From Alexandriicola marinus (lineage in GTDB: Bacteria; Pseudomonadota; Alphaproteobacteria; Rhodobacterales; Rhodobacteraceae), in the NCBI RefSeq assembly GCF_004000435.1, contig NZ_RBVZ01000002.1, forward strand, positions 124,001 to 188,000: a stretch of DNA of 64,000 bases, read 5' to 3'. Position 1 is the first letter of the stretch. Every line of letters starts with the position of its first letter. The notes below the pieces were generated by a model. The model saw only the letters and a list, made by a program, of their open reading frames with translations, was not told the DNA's origin and searched no databases. Below, piece after piece: positions 1 through 7,731 of the stretch. A program made the translations under genes and the position numbers.

Positions 1-698
1 TTCGCCTCAGGATGGGGCGGATGTCCCTCGGTCCGGTTCCAGAACCGGATCGCGCCCCTACGCAGCCACAGCGGCAGGGTCAGCACGAAACCAATCAGAA
101 ACCCGCCCGAATGCGCCCAATAGGCCACCCCGCCCTCATTGGGATTAATGCCGAACCCGGCAAAGAACTGGATCGCGAACCACAGACCCAGCATGATCCA
201 TGCGGGGATCGGAAAGATGCGGAAAAAGACGATGAAGATGATGAGAATATCGATTTTCGCCTTGGGAAACAGAAGAAGATAGCCCCCCATCACCGCCGCG
301 ATCGCCCCCGACGCGCCCACCATCGGGATCGGGGACCACGGCGCCACGGCCCATTGCGCAAGCGCCGCACCCGCCCCCGAGACAAGGTAGAAGACCAGAA
401 AGCCGCCGTGGCCCATCTCTTCTTCGAGGTTGTCGCCGAAGATCCACAGGAACAACATGTTGCCCAGAAGGTGCATCCAGCCGCCGTGCAGGAAGACCGA
501 GGTGACAAGCGACAGGTAGCCCTGACCATCCGTGATCCGCGCGGGGATCATCGCGCAGCAATAATACAGGTCGTAGAGAGCCTGGTCGGTCGTGACGAAG
601 CCCACGACCCACAGATGCACCGCCACGTTGATCGCGATCAGCGCATAGGTGACGAAGGGCACCTTCTCGGACGGGTTGTGATCGCGGATCGGAAACAT
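1..698 (-). CDS. Rhomboid family intramembrane serine protease (3' end cut by window)
   Basis: Rhomboids cleave transmembrane segments of other proteins inside the inner membrane. The reading frame from the ATG at 698 gives at least 232 residues and runs off the window, so the C-terminus is missing. The family marks are visible: an HGGWMHLLGN segment (His71, His76, Asn80), the catalytic serine in GASGAI (Ser130) and the partner histidine in AYWAHSGG (His196), spread over about six hydrophobic helices. It follows putA by 48 bases on the same strand and could share its transcript. The physiological substrate cannot be read from the sequence. The family call is secure. Confidence 0.93.
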   Translation of the reverse strand, partial: MFPIRDHNPSEKVPFVTYALIAINVAVHLWVVGFVTTDQALYDLYYCCAMIPARITDGQGYLSLVTSVFLHGGWMHLLGNMLFLWIFGDNLEEEMGHGGFLVFYLVSGAGAALAQWAVAPWSPIPMVGASGAIAAVMGGYLLLFPKAKIDILIIFIVFFRIFPIPAWIMLGLWFAIQFFAGFGINPNEGGVAYWAHSGGFLIGFVLTLPLWLRRGAIRFWNRTEGHPPHPEA

Positions 699-746
699 GG
701 GGGGAGCGTTAGCCAGCCCGCCCCCCCCGTCAAGCCAAAGCTGGTC

Positions 747-3700
747 TCAACCGTCCGCAACCGCCGCCAGCAATGCGGCATTGCCACCCGCGGCGGTGGT
801 GTCGATGCAGACATGACGCTCGTGGCAGGCATGCGCCCGGTCCGGCATCGCGGTGATCAGCGGCACAAGAGGGCCCTCCCGGCGCGCCAGCGCCGCGGCG
901 AGCGCACGGGCCTCGTCGTCGCTGCCCCACCAGATCACCCCCGCCAGAGGGGCAAGCAGGCTCAGCGCGCCGGGCTCCAGCGCGCCCTGCGCCTCGACCG
1001 CGATCCCGCCCAGATCACGGATCGCGCGGGCCTGCTCGGCGGCAGTATCGGCGCCCGGCCCAAGGCAAAGAACCGGTCCGCGGGCTGCGAGGGTCAGGCG
1101 ATTGCTCTCCCCCGTCGGCCCCGGCAGATCGAGCGGTTCATGGGCGCCGGCGCCGGCCTTTTCGGCCCGGACAAGGCGAGCCGCCAGCGCCTCCCGTGTT
1201 TCGGGATCACTCCACCCACCGGCCACGCCGGCGGGCGCAGGTGCTGCAAAGCGGGGCAGGTAGTTCGGCCCGCCCGCCTTGGGGCCTGTCCCCGACAGGC
1301 CCTCGCCACCAAATGGCTGACTGCCCACGACAGCGCCGATCTGGTCGCGGTTGACATAGATGTTGCCGACATGGACCCGGTCCACGATGTGCTGCACCCG
1401 GTCGTCGATCCGGGTATGCAGCCCGAAGGTCAGCCCGTATCCGGTGCGGTTGATGTCCTCGATCACACGGTCGAGCTTTTCGGCCCTGAACCGCGCCACA
1501 TGCAGAACCGGGCCGAACACCTCGCGCTCCATCTCGCCGATGCCCCCCACCTCGAGGATCACGGGCGGAACGAACAGCCCCTCGGCAGGGGCCTGCAATT
1601 CGTCGATCACCCGGCCCGCATCGCGAGCCGCGGCCACATAGGCGGCGATCCCGTCGCGGGCTTCGGTATCGATGACCGGACCCACATCGGTGGAGAGCTG
1701 CCACGGATCGCCCATCGACAATTCGGCCATCGCGCCGCGCAGCATCTCGATCAGCGGTTCGGCCACATCCTCCTGCACATAAAGGCAGCGCAGCGCAGAA
1801 CAGCGCTGGCCCGCTGACCGGAACGCGGCCTTCACGATATCGCGCACGGCATGTTCCGGCAGCGCGGTCGAATCGACGACCATCGCGTTCAGCCCTCCCG
1901 TCTCGGCGATCAGCGGCGTGCCCGGGGCGGCCGATCCGGCCATGGCCCGCGCGATGATCTGCGCGGTCTCGGTCGAGCCGGTGAAGGCCACGCCGGCGAT
2001 GCGCGGATCAGATGTCAGAGCGGCGCCGATCCGCCCGTCGCCGGGAAGAAGCTGCAGCACCTCGCGCGGCACGCCGGCCTCGTGCAGCAACGCCACCGCC
2101 CGCGCCGCGATCAGGGGCGTCTGTTCGGCGGGCTTGGCGAGAACCGCGTTCCCGGTGGCCAAGGCCGCCGCGATCTGGCCGGTGAAAATCGCAAGCGGGA
2201 AGTTCCACGGGCTGATGCAGACCCAGGGGCCGCGTGGTGCCGCCTCTGCCATCGCCTCGGCCTGCCCGGCATAGTAGCGCAGGAAATCCACCGCCTCGCG
2301 CAATTCGCCCACCGCATCCGACAGCGTCTTGCCGGCCTCGCGGGCGACGAGCGCGAAGATCTCGCCGAAATGGGCCTCGTAGAGATCGGCCGCCCGGCGC
2401 AGGATCGCCGCGCGTTCCGCGACGGGCGCATCCCAGACCTGTGCCGCGCGAAAGGCCGCCTCGACATCCGCGGGATCGGCCCATGTCACGGCACCGACCA
2501 CATCCGAGGGCCGGGCCGGATTGCGCAATTCCTGCATGTCGCCGCCTTGCGCGGGGACCGCCAGAACGGGCCCTGCCTCCCACCGGGAGCCGACAAAGGC
2601 CCGCCGGGCCTTGTCGATCGCCTCGAGCGTTGGTGCATGGGTCAGATCGAACCCCTTCGAATTCCGCCGTCCCTGCCCGAAAATCTCCGGCCCTTGCGGC
2701 AGGCGATCGAGCTGAAGCGGGGCCGAGAAGGGATCGGAGGCGACCTCTTCGGGCGGAACCGTCTCGTCCACGATCTGGTTGACGAAGCTGGAATTGGCGC
2801 CGTTTTCCAACAGCCGCCGCACGAGGTAGGCCAGCAGATCCTTGTGCGCGCCGACAGGCGCGTAGATCCGGCAGCGCGTGCCATGTTCCGCCATGACCAG
2901 CTTGTGCAGAACCTCGCCCATGCCGTGAAGGCGCTGGAACTCGAACGTTTCCGGCCCTCGCCCCATCTCGCGCGCCATATGCAGGATTGCGGCCACGGTA
3001 TGGGCGTTGTGGGTCGCGAATTGGGGATAGATCCGGTCTGTCATCCCCAGAAGTTTCCGGGCATTTGCGATATAGCTGATATCGGTCGCGGCCTTGTCGG
3101 TGAAGACGGGGAAGCCCTCCATCCCCTCGACCTGCGCCCGCTTGATCTCGGTATCCCAATAGGCGCCCTTCACGAGCCGGACCATGATCCGCCGGTCGAG
3201 CCGTGTGGCCAGTTCGTGCAACCAGTCCAGAACCAGCCCGGCGCGTTGTCCATAGGCCTGCACCACCACGCCGAAACCATCCCATCCGCGCAGGCCCGGG
3301 GCCGACAACGTCTCTTCGATGACGTCGAGCGAGAGCGAGAGGCGGTCCGCCTCCTCGGCATCGATGTTGAGCCCCATGCCCGCCGACCGCGCCATCTGCG
3401 CAAGCGACCGCAGGCGCGGGACAAGCTCCTCCATCACGCGGTCGCGCTGCGCCTCTTCATAGCGGGGGTGGAGCGCAGACAGCTTGACCGAGATACCGGG
3501 ATTGTCGGCCACGTTCTTGCGGGTGCAATGCTCCGCAATGGCCGAGATCGCCCGCGAATAGGACAGGTGATAGCCGCGGGCGTCGGCATCGGTGCGCGCG
3601 GCCTCGCCCAGCATGTCATAGCTGTAGGTAAAGCCCTTGGCCTGCATCCCCTCGGCCCGGTCCATCGCCTTGGCAATCGTCTCTCCCAGAACGAACTGGC

Positions 3701-4208
3701 GGCCCATCTCGCGCATCGCGCGGCCGACAGCGGTCCGGATCACCGGCTCTCCCAACCGGCGGACAGCGCCGCGCAGCGCGCCCACGATCCCCGCCTGTTC
3801 GTCATCGAGAACCCGACCGGTCAGCATCAGCGCCCAGGTCGAGGCATTCACGAGCGAGGAGGTCGAATGCCCCAGATGCCGGCCCCAGTCTGACGGGGCG
3901 ATCTTGTCTTCGATCAGGGCGTCGATCGTGTCGGCATCGGGCACCCGCAGAAGCGCCTCGGCAAGGCACATCAGCGCAATCCCTTCCTCGGTCGAAAGAC
4001 CGTATTCCGCCAGGAACACCTCCATCAGCCCCGGATCGGAGGCGCCCCGGATCTGGCGCACAAGGGCCGCGCCCTCGGCCACGATCCCGACCCGCGCCTC
4101 GGCACTCAGCGCGGCCAGATCGCGCAATTCCTCGATGACGGGGCGCTCGGACGCATAGATGCGGCCGTCGATACGGGCTCTGAGATCGTGGAACGTGTCA
4201 CGGGGCAT
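747..4208 (-). CDS. putA: Bifunctional proline dehydrogenase / delta-1-pyrroline-5-carboxylate dehydrogenase PutA
   Basis: PutA oxidises proline to glutamate in two steps, passing electrons to FAD and then NAD. The 1153-residue protein has an N-terminal helical region, a proline dehydrogenase barrel (roughly residues 150-450) and an aldehyde-dehydrogenase half (roughly 530-1000) with the catalytic Cys in SAGQRCSAL and Glu in IAETGGLN. About 120 further residues follow, as in longer PutA forms with an extra C-terminal domain. It lacks the ribbon-helix-helix domain of the enterobacterial protein, so it should not repress itself; the divergent Lrp-type gene fits as regulator. The ATG at 4208 was chosen over an in-frame upstream codon because GGAGG lies just before it and MPRDTFHDL looks like a normal start. 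Confidence 0.96.
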   Translation of the reverse strand: MPRDTFHDLRARIDGRIYASERPVIEELRDLAALSAEARVGIVAEGAALVRQIRGASDPGLMEVFLAEYGLSTEEGIALMCLAEALLRVPDADTIDALIEDKIAPSDWGRHLGHSTSSLVNASTWALMLTGRVLDDEQAGIVGALRGAVRRLGEPVIRTAVGRAMREMGRQFVLGETIAKAMDRAEGMQAKGFTYSYDMLGEAARTDADARGYHLSYSRAISAIAEHCTRKNVADNPGISVKLSALHPRYEEAQRDRVMEELVPRLRSLAQMARSAGMGLNIDAEEADRLSLSLDVIEETLSAPGLRGWDGFGVVVQAYGQRAGLVLDWLHELATRLDRRIMVRLVKGAYWDTEIKRAQVEGMEGFPVFTDKAATDISYIANARKLLGMTDRIYPQFATHNAHTVAAILHMAREMGRGPETFEFQRLHGMGEVLHKLVMAEHGTRCRIYAPVGAHKDLLAYLVRRLLENGANSSFVNQIVDETVPPEEVASDPFSAPLQLDRLPQGPEIFGQGRRNSKGFDLTHAPTLEAIDKARRAFVGSRWEAGPVLAVPAQGGDMQELRNPARPSDVVGAVTWADPADVEAAFRAAQVWDAPVAERAAILRRAADLYEAHFGEIFALVAREAGKTLSDAVGELREAVDFLRYYAGQAEAMAEAAPRGPWVCISPWNFPLAIFTGQIAAALATGNAVLAKPAEQTPLIAARAVALLHEAGVPREVLQLLPGDGRIGAALTSDPRIAGVAFTGSTETAQIIARAMAGSAAPGTPLIAETGGLNAMVVDSTALPEHAVRDIVKAAFRSAGQRCSALRCLYVQEDVAEPLIEMLRGAMAELSMGDPWQLSTDVGPVIDTEARDGIAAYVAAARDAGRVIDELQAPAEGLFVPPVILEVGGIGEMEREVFGPVLHVARFRAEKLDRVIEDINRTGYGLTFGLHTRIDDRVQHIVDRVHVGNIYVNRDQIGAVVGSQPFGGEGLSGTGPKAGGPNYLPRFAAPAPAGVAGGWSDPETREALAARLVRAEKAGAGAHEPLDLPGPTGESNRLTLAARGPVLCLGPGADTAAEQARAIRDLGGIAVEAQGALEPGALSLLAPLAGVIWWGSDDEARALAAALARREGPLVPLITAMPDRAHACHERHVCIDTTAAGGNAALLAAVADG

Positions 4209-4313
4209 GGCAAAACCTCCAGGTTGATTTCGCCATGATACATCGAATTGACACGCCACTTTTCCCAAGATAGCGCCACTGGAAGTCATTTTTCCTGAAT
4301 TAGGGGGATATTA
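4209..4313. promoter_or_regulatory. putA-putR divergent intergenic control region
   Basis: This 105-base gap separates the divergent putA and putR start codons and must hold both promoters. A heptamer, CGCCACT, occurs twice on the + strand (4254-4260 and 4274-4280), 20 bases apart, which is about two helical turns and places both copies on one face of the helix. A TTGACA hexamer lies at 4248-4253. Lrp-type proteins bind series of phased sites, so this is a reasonable place for PutR binding. The exact operator is inferred. Confidence 0.4.
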
Positions 4314-4799
4314 ATGGTCGAAACGCCTAAGGATCTCGACAAGTTCGACCGACTGATTCTCGACATCCTGTCGGTCGAAGCCCGGATCAGCATCACCGAA
4401 CTGGCCCGCCGGGTCGGCCTGTCGAAGACGCCGGTGCAAGCCCGGCTTCGAAGGCTCGAACGTTCGGGCGTGATCCGTGGATATCGCGCACTCCTCGATC
4501 CGATCCGCCTGGGGCGCGATCATGTGGCCTTTGTCGAGGTCAAGCTCAGCGACACGCGCGAAGCCGCGCTGCGCGCCTTCAACACGGCCGCGATCGGCGT
4601 GGCCGAAATCGAACAATGCCACCTGATCGCCGGCGCCTTCGACTATCTTCTCAAGGTGCGGACCACGTCGATGTCGCGCTACCGCGCGGTTCTGGCCGAA
4701 AGGATCTCGACCCTGCCGCATGTGTCCAGCACCTCGACCTATGTCGCGATGCAGGCCATCAAGGAAGATGCGATGGGCGTCACAGGGCCGGAGGGCTGA
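4314..4799 (+). CDS. putR: Lrp/AsnC family transcriptional regulator, probable proline-responsive PutR
   Basis: This 161-residue protein has the Lrp/AsnC layout: an N-terminal winged helix-turn-helix (about residues 10-60, with ISITELARRVGLSKTPVQARL) and a C-terminal ligand-binding and oligomerisation domain. It is transcribed divergently from putA, the arrangement in which PutR activates putA in response to proline in Rhodobacter and Agrobacterium. AGGGGGA lies just upstream of the ATG. The family is certain. The role as PutR rests on position and on the absence of a DNA-binding domain in the neighbouring PutA. Confidence 0.9.
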   Translation: MVETPKDLDKFDRLILDILSVEARISITELARRVGLSKTPVQARLRRLERSGVIRGYRALLDPIRLGRDHVAFVEVKLSDTREAALRAFNTAAIGVAEIEQCHLIAGAFDYLLKVRTTSMSRYRAVLAERISTLPHVSSTSTYVAMQAIKEDAMGVTGPEG

Positions 4800-4844
4800 T
4801 CGCCCGCCCTTGACCTGAGCGTCCCGAGGGCCATCATTTTCCCC

Positions 4845-5393
4845 ATGCGATTGATCGCCCCCCTCCTGATGTGCATCTGGCCCCTCTCTGCCATGGGTCA
4901 GGACAGCTGTGCAGACCTCCCAGACAGATCGGCCCTGATAGACGGCCTTTATGCAGAACTTCGGCTTGCACCCTCGCCTGGCGATGCGCAGGCCTTGTCT
5001 GGGGATTTGTGGGAAATCTGGCTCGATGCGCCGGATGATCGGGCACAGGCGCTCCTTGATCAGGGGATCGCGCTGAACAGGCTGGGCGCGCGCGACGAGG
5101 CGCGCGAGCTGTTCGGCCAGTTGATCGATTACTGCCCCGATTATGCCGAAGGGTATAATCAACGGGCCTATGCCGCGTTCCTGTCTCAGGATTACACCGC
5201 CGCACTTCGCGATCTGGACGAGGCCCTGACCCGCGAGCCACGCCACCTTGGCGCGCTGACGGGCAAGGCCCTGACCCTGATCGGCATGGGGCAGGAAGAG
5301 GCCGCACAGGCCCCGCTGCGCGAAGCGCTCCGACTCAACCGCTGGCTCTCCGAACGCGCGCTGCTGACGGGCCCGATGGAGGAAGAAGCCTGA
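4845..5393 (+). CDS. Exported tetratricopeptide-repeat protein
   Basis: The 182-residue product begins with a cleavable-looking signal peptide (MRLIAPLLMCIWPLSAMGQ) and then carries about three TPR-like helical pairs between residues 60 and 165 (for example AQALLDQGIALNRLGARDEA and AYAAFLSQDYTAALRDLDEA). It is probably periplasmic and serves as a small protein-binding scaffold. It lies 45 bases after putR on the same strand, but nothing ties it to proline use. A tRNA gene follows 44 bases downstream. The specific function is unknown. Confidence 0.8.
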   Translation: MRLIAPLLMCIWPLSAMGQDSCADLPDRSALIDGLYAELRLAPSPGDAQALSGDLWEIWLDAPDDRAQALLDQGIALNRLGARDEARELFGQLIDYCPDYAEGYNQRAYAAFLSQDYTAALRDLDEALTREPRHLGALTGKALTLIGMGQEEAAQAPLREALRLNRWLSERALLTGPMEEEA

Positions 5394-5437
5394 CCCCCTT
5401 TACGCCACCGCCTGAGCCGGGATAGTCAGACTTCCGT

Positions 5438-5523
5438 GCCCGCGTGGTGGAATTGGTAGACATCAGGGACTTAAAATCCCTTGGCCTCTGGCCGTGCGGG
5501 TTCGAGTCCCGCCGCGGGCACCA
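5438..5523 (+). tRNA. tRNA-Leu (anticodon UAA)
   Basis: The acceptor arms GCCCGCG (5438-5444) and CGCGGGC (5513-5519) pair perfectly. The anticodon stem GGGA/TCCC encloses the loop CTTAAAA with anticodon TAA. A long variable arm typical of leucine tRNAs and a GGTTCGAGTCC T-arm are present. The discriminator A is at 5520 and CCA is encoded at 5521-5523. At 86 nt it matches a class II tRNA. An insertion-sequence remnant lies about 100 bases downstream. Confidence 0.97.
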
Positions 5524-5534
5524 AATGAAAGGAC

Positions 5535-5554
5535 TTATGATAGTGATATCATAA
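5535..5554. terminator. Perfect inverted repeat just after tRNA-Leu
   Basis: TTATGATA (5535-5542) and TATCATAA (5547-5554) form an 8-bp stem with a GTGA loop, 11 bases after the tRNA CCA end. It could end the tRNA transcript or act as a processing element. It is AT-rich and has no run of T after it, so it is not a textbook terminator. Confidence 0.4.
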
Positions 5555-5623
5555 CCCTACATGGAAATCCGAAATTCCCTTCGACCGGATCATCCACCCA
5601 GTTCATGCGGGCGAACCCGTCCA

Positions 5624-5944
5624 CTGGCCAGAGCCTGCTTTGGGCAGCAGGGTGACAGTCATGACGATGCACTGGCCATGACTATCAACGGCCTGTGCAC
5701 GGTCGCGGTCATCCACCGGCGCGGGCCACGGTGCATTTTCGATGCCGTTACAGACACAACATTCGAGTGGGTCGACTGGATCGACAACGGCCGCCTGCTG
5801 GAACCCATCGGAATCATCGCGCTCGTCTAGGCAGAGGCAGGCTTCTCTGGCGCTGTGGAAAGACCTGAACTGGCCGCGCACCCAAGGTCGATCGACCTCC
5901 GGCGAACCCCGCGCGGCTCATACCACTTGTCAAGGTCCGACTGA
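5624..5944 (+). pseudogene. Decayed IS3-family transposase (OrfB) C-terminal remnant
   Basis: The translated frame keeps the order of motifs found at the end of IS3-family OrfB integrases: GDSHDDALAMTINGL (family form GDSYDNALAETINGL), VIHRRGP, then FEWVDWIDNGRLLEPIG (family form LEWVDWFNNRRLLEPIG). An in-frame amber stop interrupts it at 5828-5830, after which the same frame continues with AEA and PELAA and ends in an RRTPRGS tail like the family's RQTRRGS end. The N-terminal two thirds, including the first two DDE residues, and the terminal repeats are not seen. It is a scar of an old insertion beside tRNA-Leu, not an active element. Confidence 0.8.
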
Positions 5945-5990
5945 CCATGCCACGAAGCCGGACTTCATAAGTCAGGCGGGAGCTCAGGAC

Positions 5991-7538
5991 GTGCGTCTTC
6001 TCAGGTTTCTCTTCGTGGTCGGGATCGCCGCGAGCCTTACGCTTCTTGCTCTTCGCCTGACCCATCCTTTGCCTGACTTGCCAAGCGCGGATACCTCTGG
6101 CGCGGTCCCTGCCAGCGAAGAGACTTTGCTGGGCGCGAACCTGATGCCGCTGATGGCCATCCACGAGGGCAAGAGCGGTGTCGTGCCACTCGCCGATGGG
6201 CGCGATGCATTGGCGGCCCGCATCCTTCTGGCCCGTGCCGCGCAAGCGACGATCGACGTCCAATACTATATCTGGCAGACCGACACGACCGGCTGGCTCT
6301 TGCTTGAGGAGCTGCGCGCGGCCGCGGAGCGTGGCGTTCGGGTGCGTCTGCTGCTCGACGACAACGGTATCCCCGGCCTCGACAACGTGCTCGCGGAGCT
6401 GGATGGGATGGATAATCTCGAGGTCCGCATCTTCAACCCGTTCACGATGCGCACCCCCAAAGCCCTGTCCTATGCCTTTGATTTCTTCCGGCTGAACCGC
6501 CGGATGCATAACAAGTCGATGACCGTGGACGGGGTGGCGACCGTGATCGGCGGTCGCAACATCGGCGACATCTACTTCGCCTATGGCGAGGGCACGGCCT
6601 ACTTCGATCTGGACGTGCTGGCCGTTGGTCCTGCCGCGGCCGATGTGTCGCAGAATTTTGATGCCTACTGGACCAGCGGCTCGTCCTACGCGGCCTCTGA
6701 TGTTCTGCCCCCATCCGAGGATGGTCTGGCAGAGATGGCCACGGCCGTCGCACTTGCGCAATCCGGTGCCCGTGCTTCGGACTACGCCGCTTCCATTGCC
6801 GATGCACCGGTTCTCTCGCAGGTCCTGTCAGGCCGGGACGTGATGGAATGGACAACCGTCACCCTTGTTAGCGACGATCCGGCCAAGGGTCTTGGCTCGG
6901 CGACGCAAGACGCGCTGCTGGTCGGACGACTGCCCGCTCTGCTGGCCCAGCCAGCCGAGAGCGTGGACCTCGTGTCGGCATATCTTGTTCCCGGAGACGC
7001 GGGGCTCGCATTGCTCGAAGGCTACCTTGCTGACGGCGTTCGCACCCGGCTTCTGACCAACTCGCTCGAAGCGACGGATGTCCCGGTGGTGCACAGCGCC
7101 TGGATGGGCTACCGCGACCGGCTCGTGCGCGCAGGAGCCGAAGTCCTTGAACTGCGGGCCCGCCCCGACAGATCCGCGGATCTGTCACTGACCCAAATCA
7201 TCACCGGGTCGCAGTCCAGCCTGCATGCCAAGACGTTTGCCGTGGATGGCGCGCGCATCTTTATCGGATCATTCAATTTCGACCCGCGCTCGGCGGCGCT
7301 GAACACGGAAATGGGGTTCTTGATCGAAAGCCCCGAGATCGCCACCGCGCTCGGGCGATCCCTCGATCGGAGCGAGGCCTTCTATCGCGTGACCGAGGCC
7401 GACAGCGGCGCGATAGAATGGATCGAGACGGCCCAGAATGGCGCAACCAGCGCCTACACACTGGAGCCCAATACCTCAGCGGTTCAGCGCGGCATTGTCC
7501 GTCTGATGAGCTGGCTCCCGGTGGAGTGGATCCTGTAA
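5991..7538 (+). CDS. Phospholipase D family protein, cardiolipin synthase C-like
   Basis: The 515-residue protein has an N-terminal membrane anchor (FLFVVGIAASLTLLALRL) followed by two PLD domains. Each carries an HxKxxxxD catalytic motif: HNKSMTVDG in the first and HAKTFAVDG in the second, with GGRNIGDIYF and GSFNFDPRS after them. This layout fits ClsC-type cardiolipin synthases that act at the inner membrane on phosphatidylglycerol and phosphatidylethanolamine. The start is taken as GTG 5991, preceded by GGGAGC, because the only in-frame ATG upstream lies inside the transposase remnant and would give an unrelated N-terminus. A toxin-like or nuclease PLD role is less likely given the length and anchor. 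Confidence 0.85.
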   Translation: MRLLRFLFVVGIAASLTLLALRLTHPLPDLPSADTSGAVPASEETLLGANLMPLMAIHEGKSGVVPLADGRDALAARILLARAAQATIDVQYYIWQTDTTGWLLLEELRAAAERGVRVRLLLDDNGIPGLDNVLAELDGMDNLEVRIFNPFTMRTPKALSYAFDFFRLNRRMHNKSMTVDGVATVIGGRNIGDIYFAYGEGTAYFDLDVLAVGPAAADVSQNFDAYWTSGSSYAASDVLPPSEDGLAEMATAVALAQSGARASDYAASIADAPVLSQVLSGRDVMEWTTVTLVSDDPAKGLGSATQDALLVGRLPALLAQPAESVDLVSAYLVPGDAGLALLEGYLADGVRTRLLTNSLEATDVPVVHSAWMGYRDRLVRAGAEVLELRARPDRSADLSLTQIITGSQSSLHAKTFAVDGARIFIGSFNFDPRSAALNTEMGFLIESPEIATALGRSLDRSEAFYRVTEADSGAIEWIETAQNGATSAYTLEPNTSAVQRGIVRLMSWLPVEWIL

Positions 7539-7680
7539 CTTCCACAACGTCGCGAAATAGCGCGATGCCACGGGTTCCGCCGGAGCGATCGATGCCCGGC
7601 CGCCAGGATCGAGGGCGCCTGTCGACGCCCTGATCCGCGCCGCGACACCGCGACGTCAGAAACTGACAGTCTCAGGCCCG

Positions 7681-7722
7681 GAAGCCGCGCCATGGGCAAG
7701 GCGCCACGCCTGGCGCGGCTTC
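7681..7722. terminator. Hairpin between convergent genes
   Basis: GAAGCCGCGCC (7681-7691) pairs with GGCGCGGCTTC (7712-7722) as an 11-bp stem. The loop contains a competing smaller hairpin, GCGCCA-CGCC-TGGCGC. It sits between the ends of the PLD gene and the helicase gene, where a bidirectional terminator is expected. There is no T-run. Confidence 0.45.
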
Positions 7723-7731
7723 ACGCCGGGC

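Noticed and set aside
12-1817. Long open frame on the + strand opposite rhomboid and putA
   Set aside because: It is the antisense shadow of the GC-rich putA and rhomboid genes; the protein is rich in Arg, His, Pro and Asp and has no family motifs.
5742-5990. N-terminal extension of the PLD protein to ATG 5742
   Set aside because: It would read through the transposase remnant in another frame and place 83 unrelated residues before the membrane anchor; GTG 5991 has a ribosome site.
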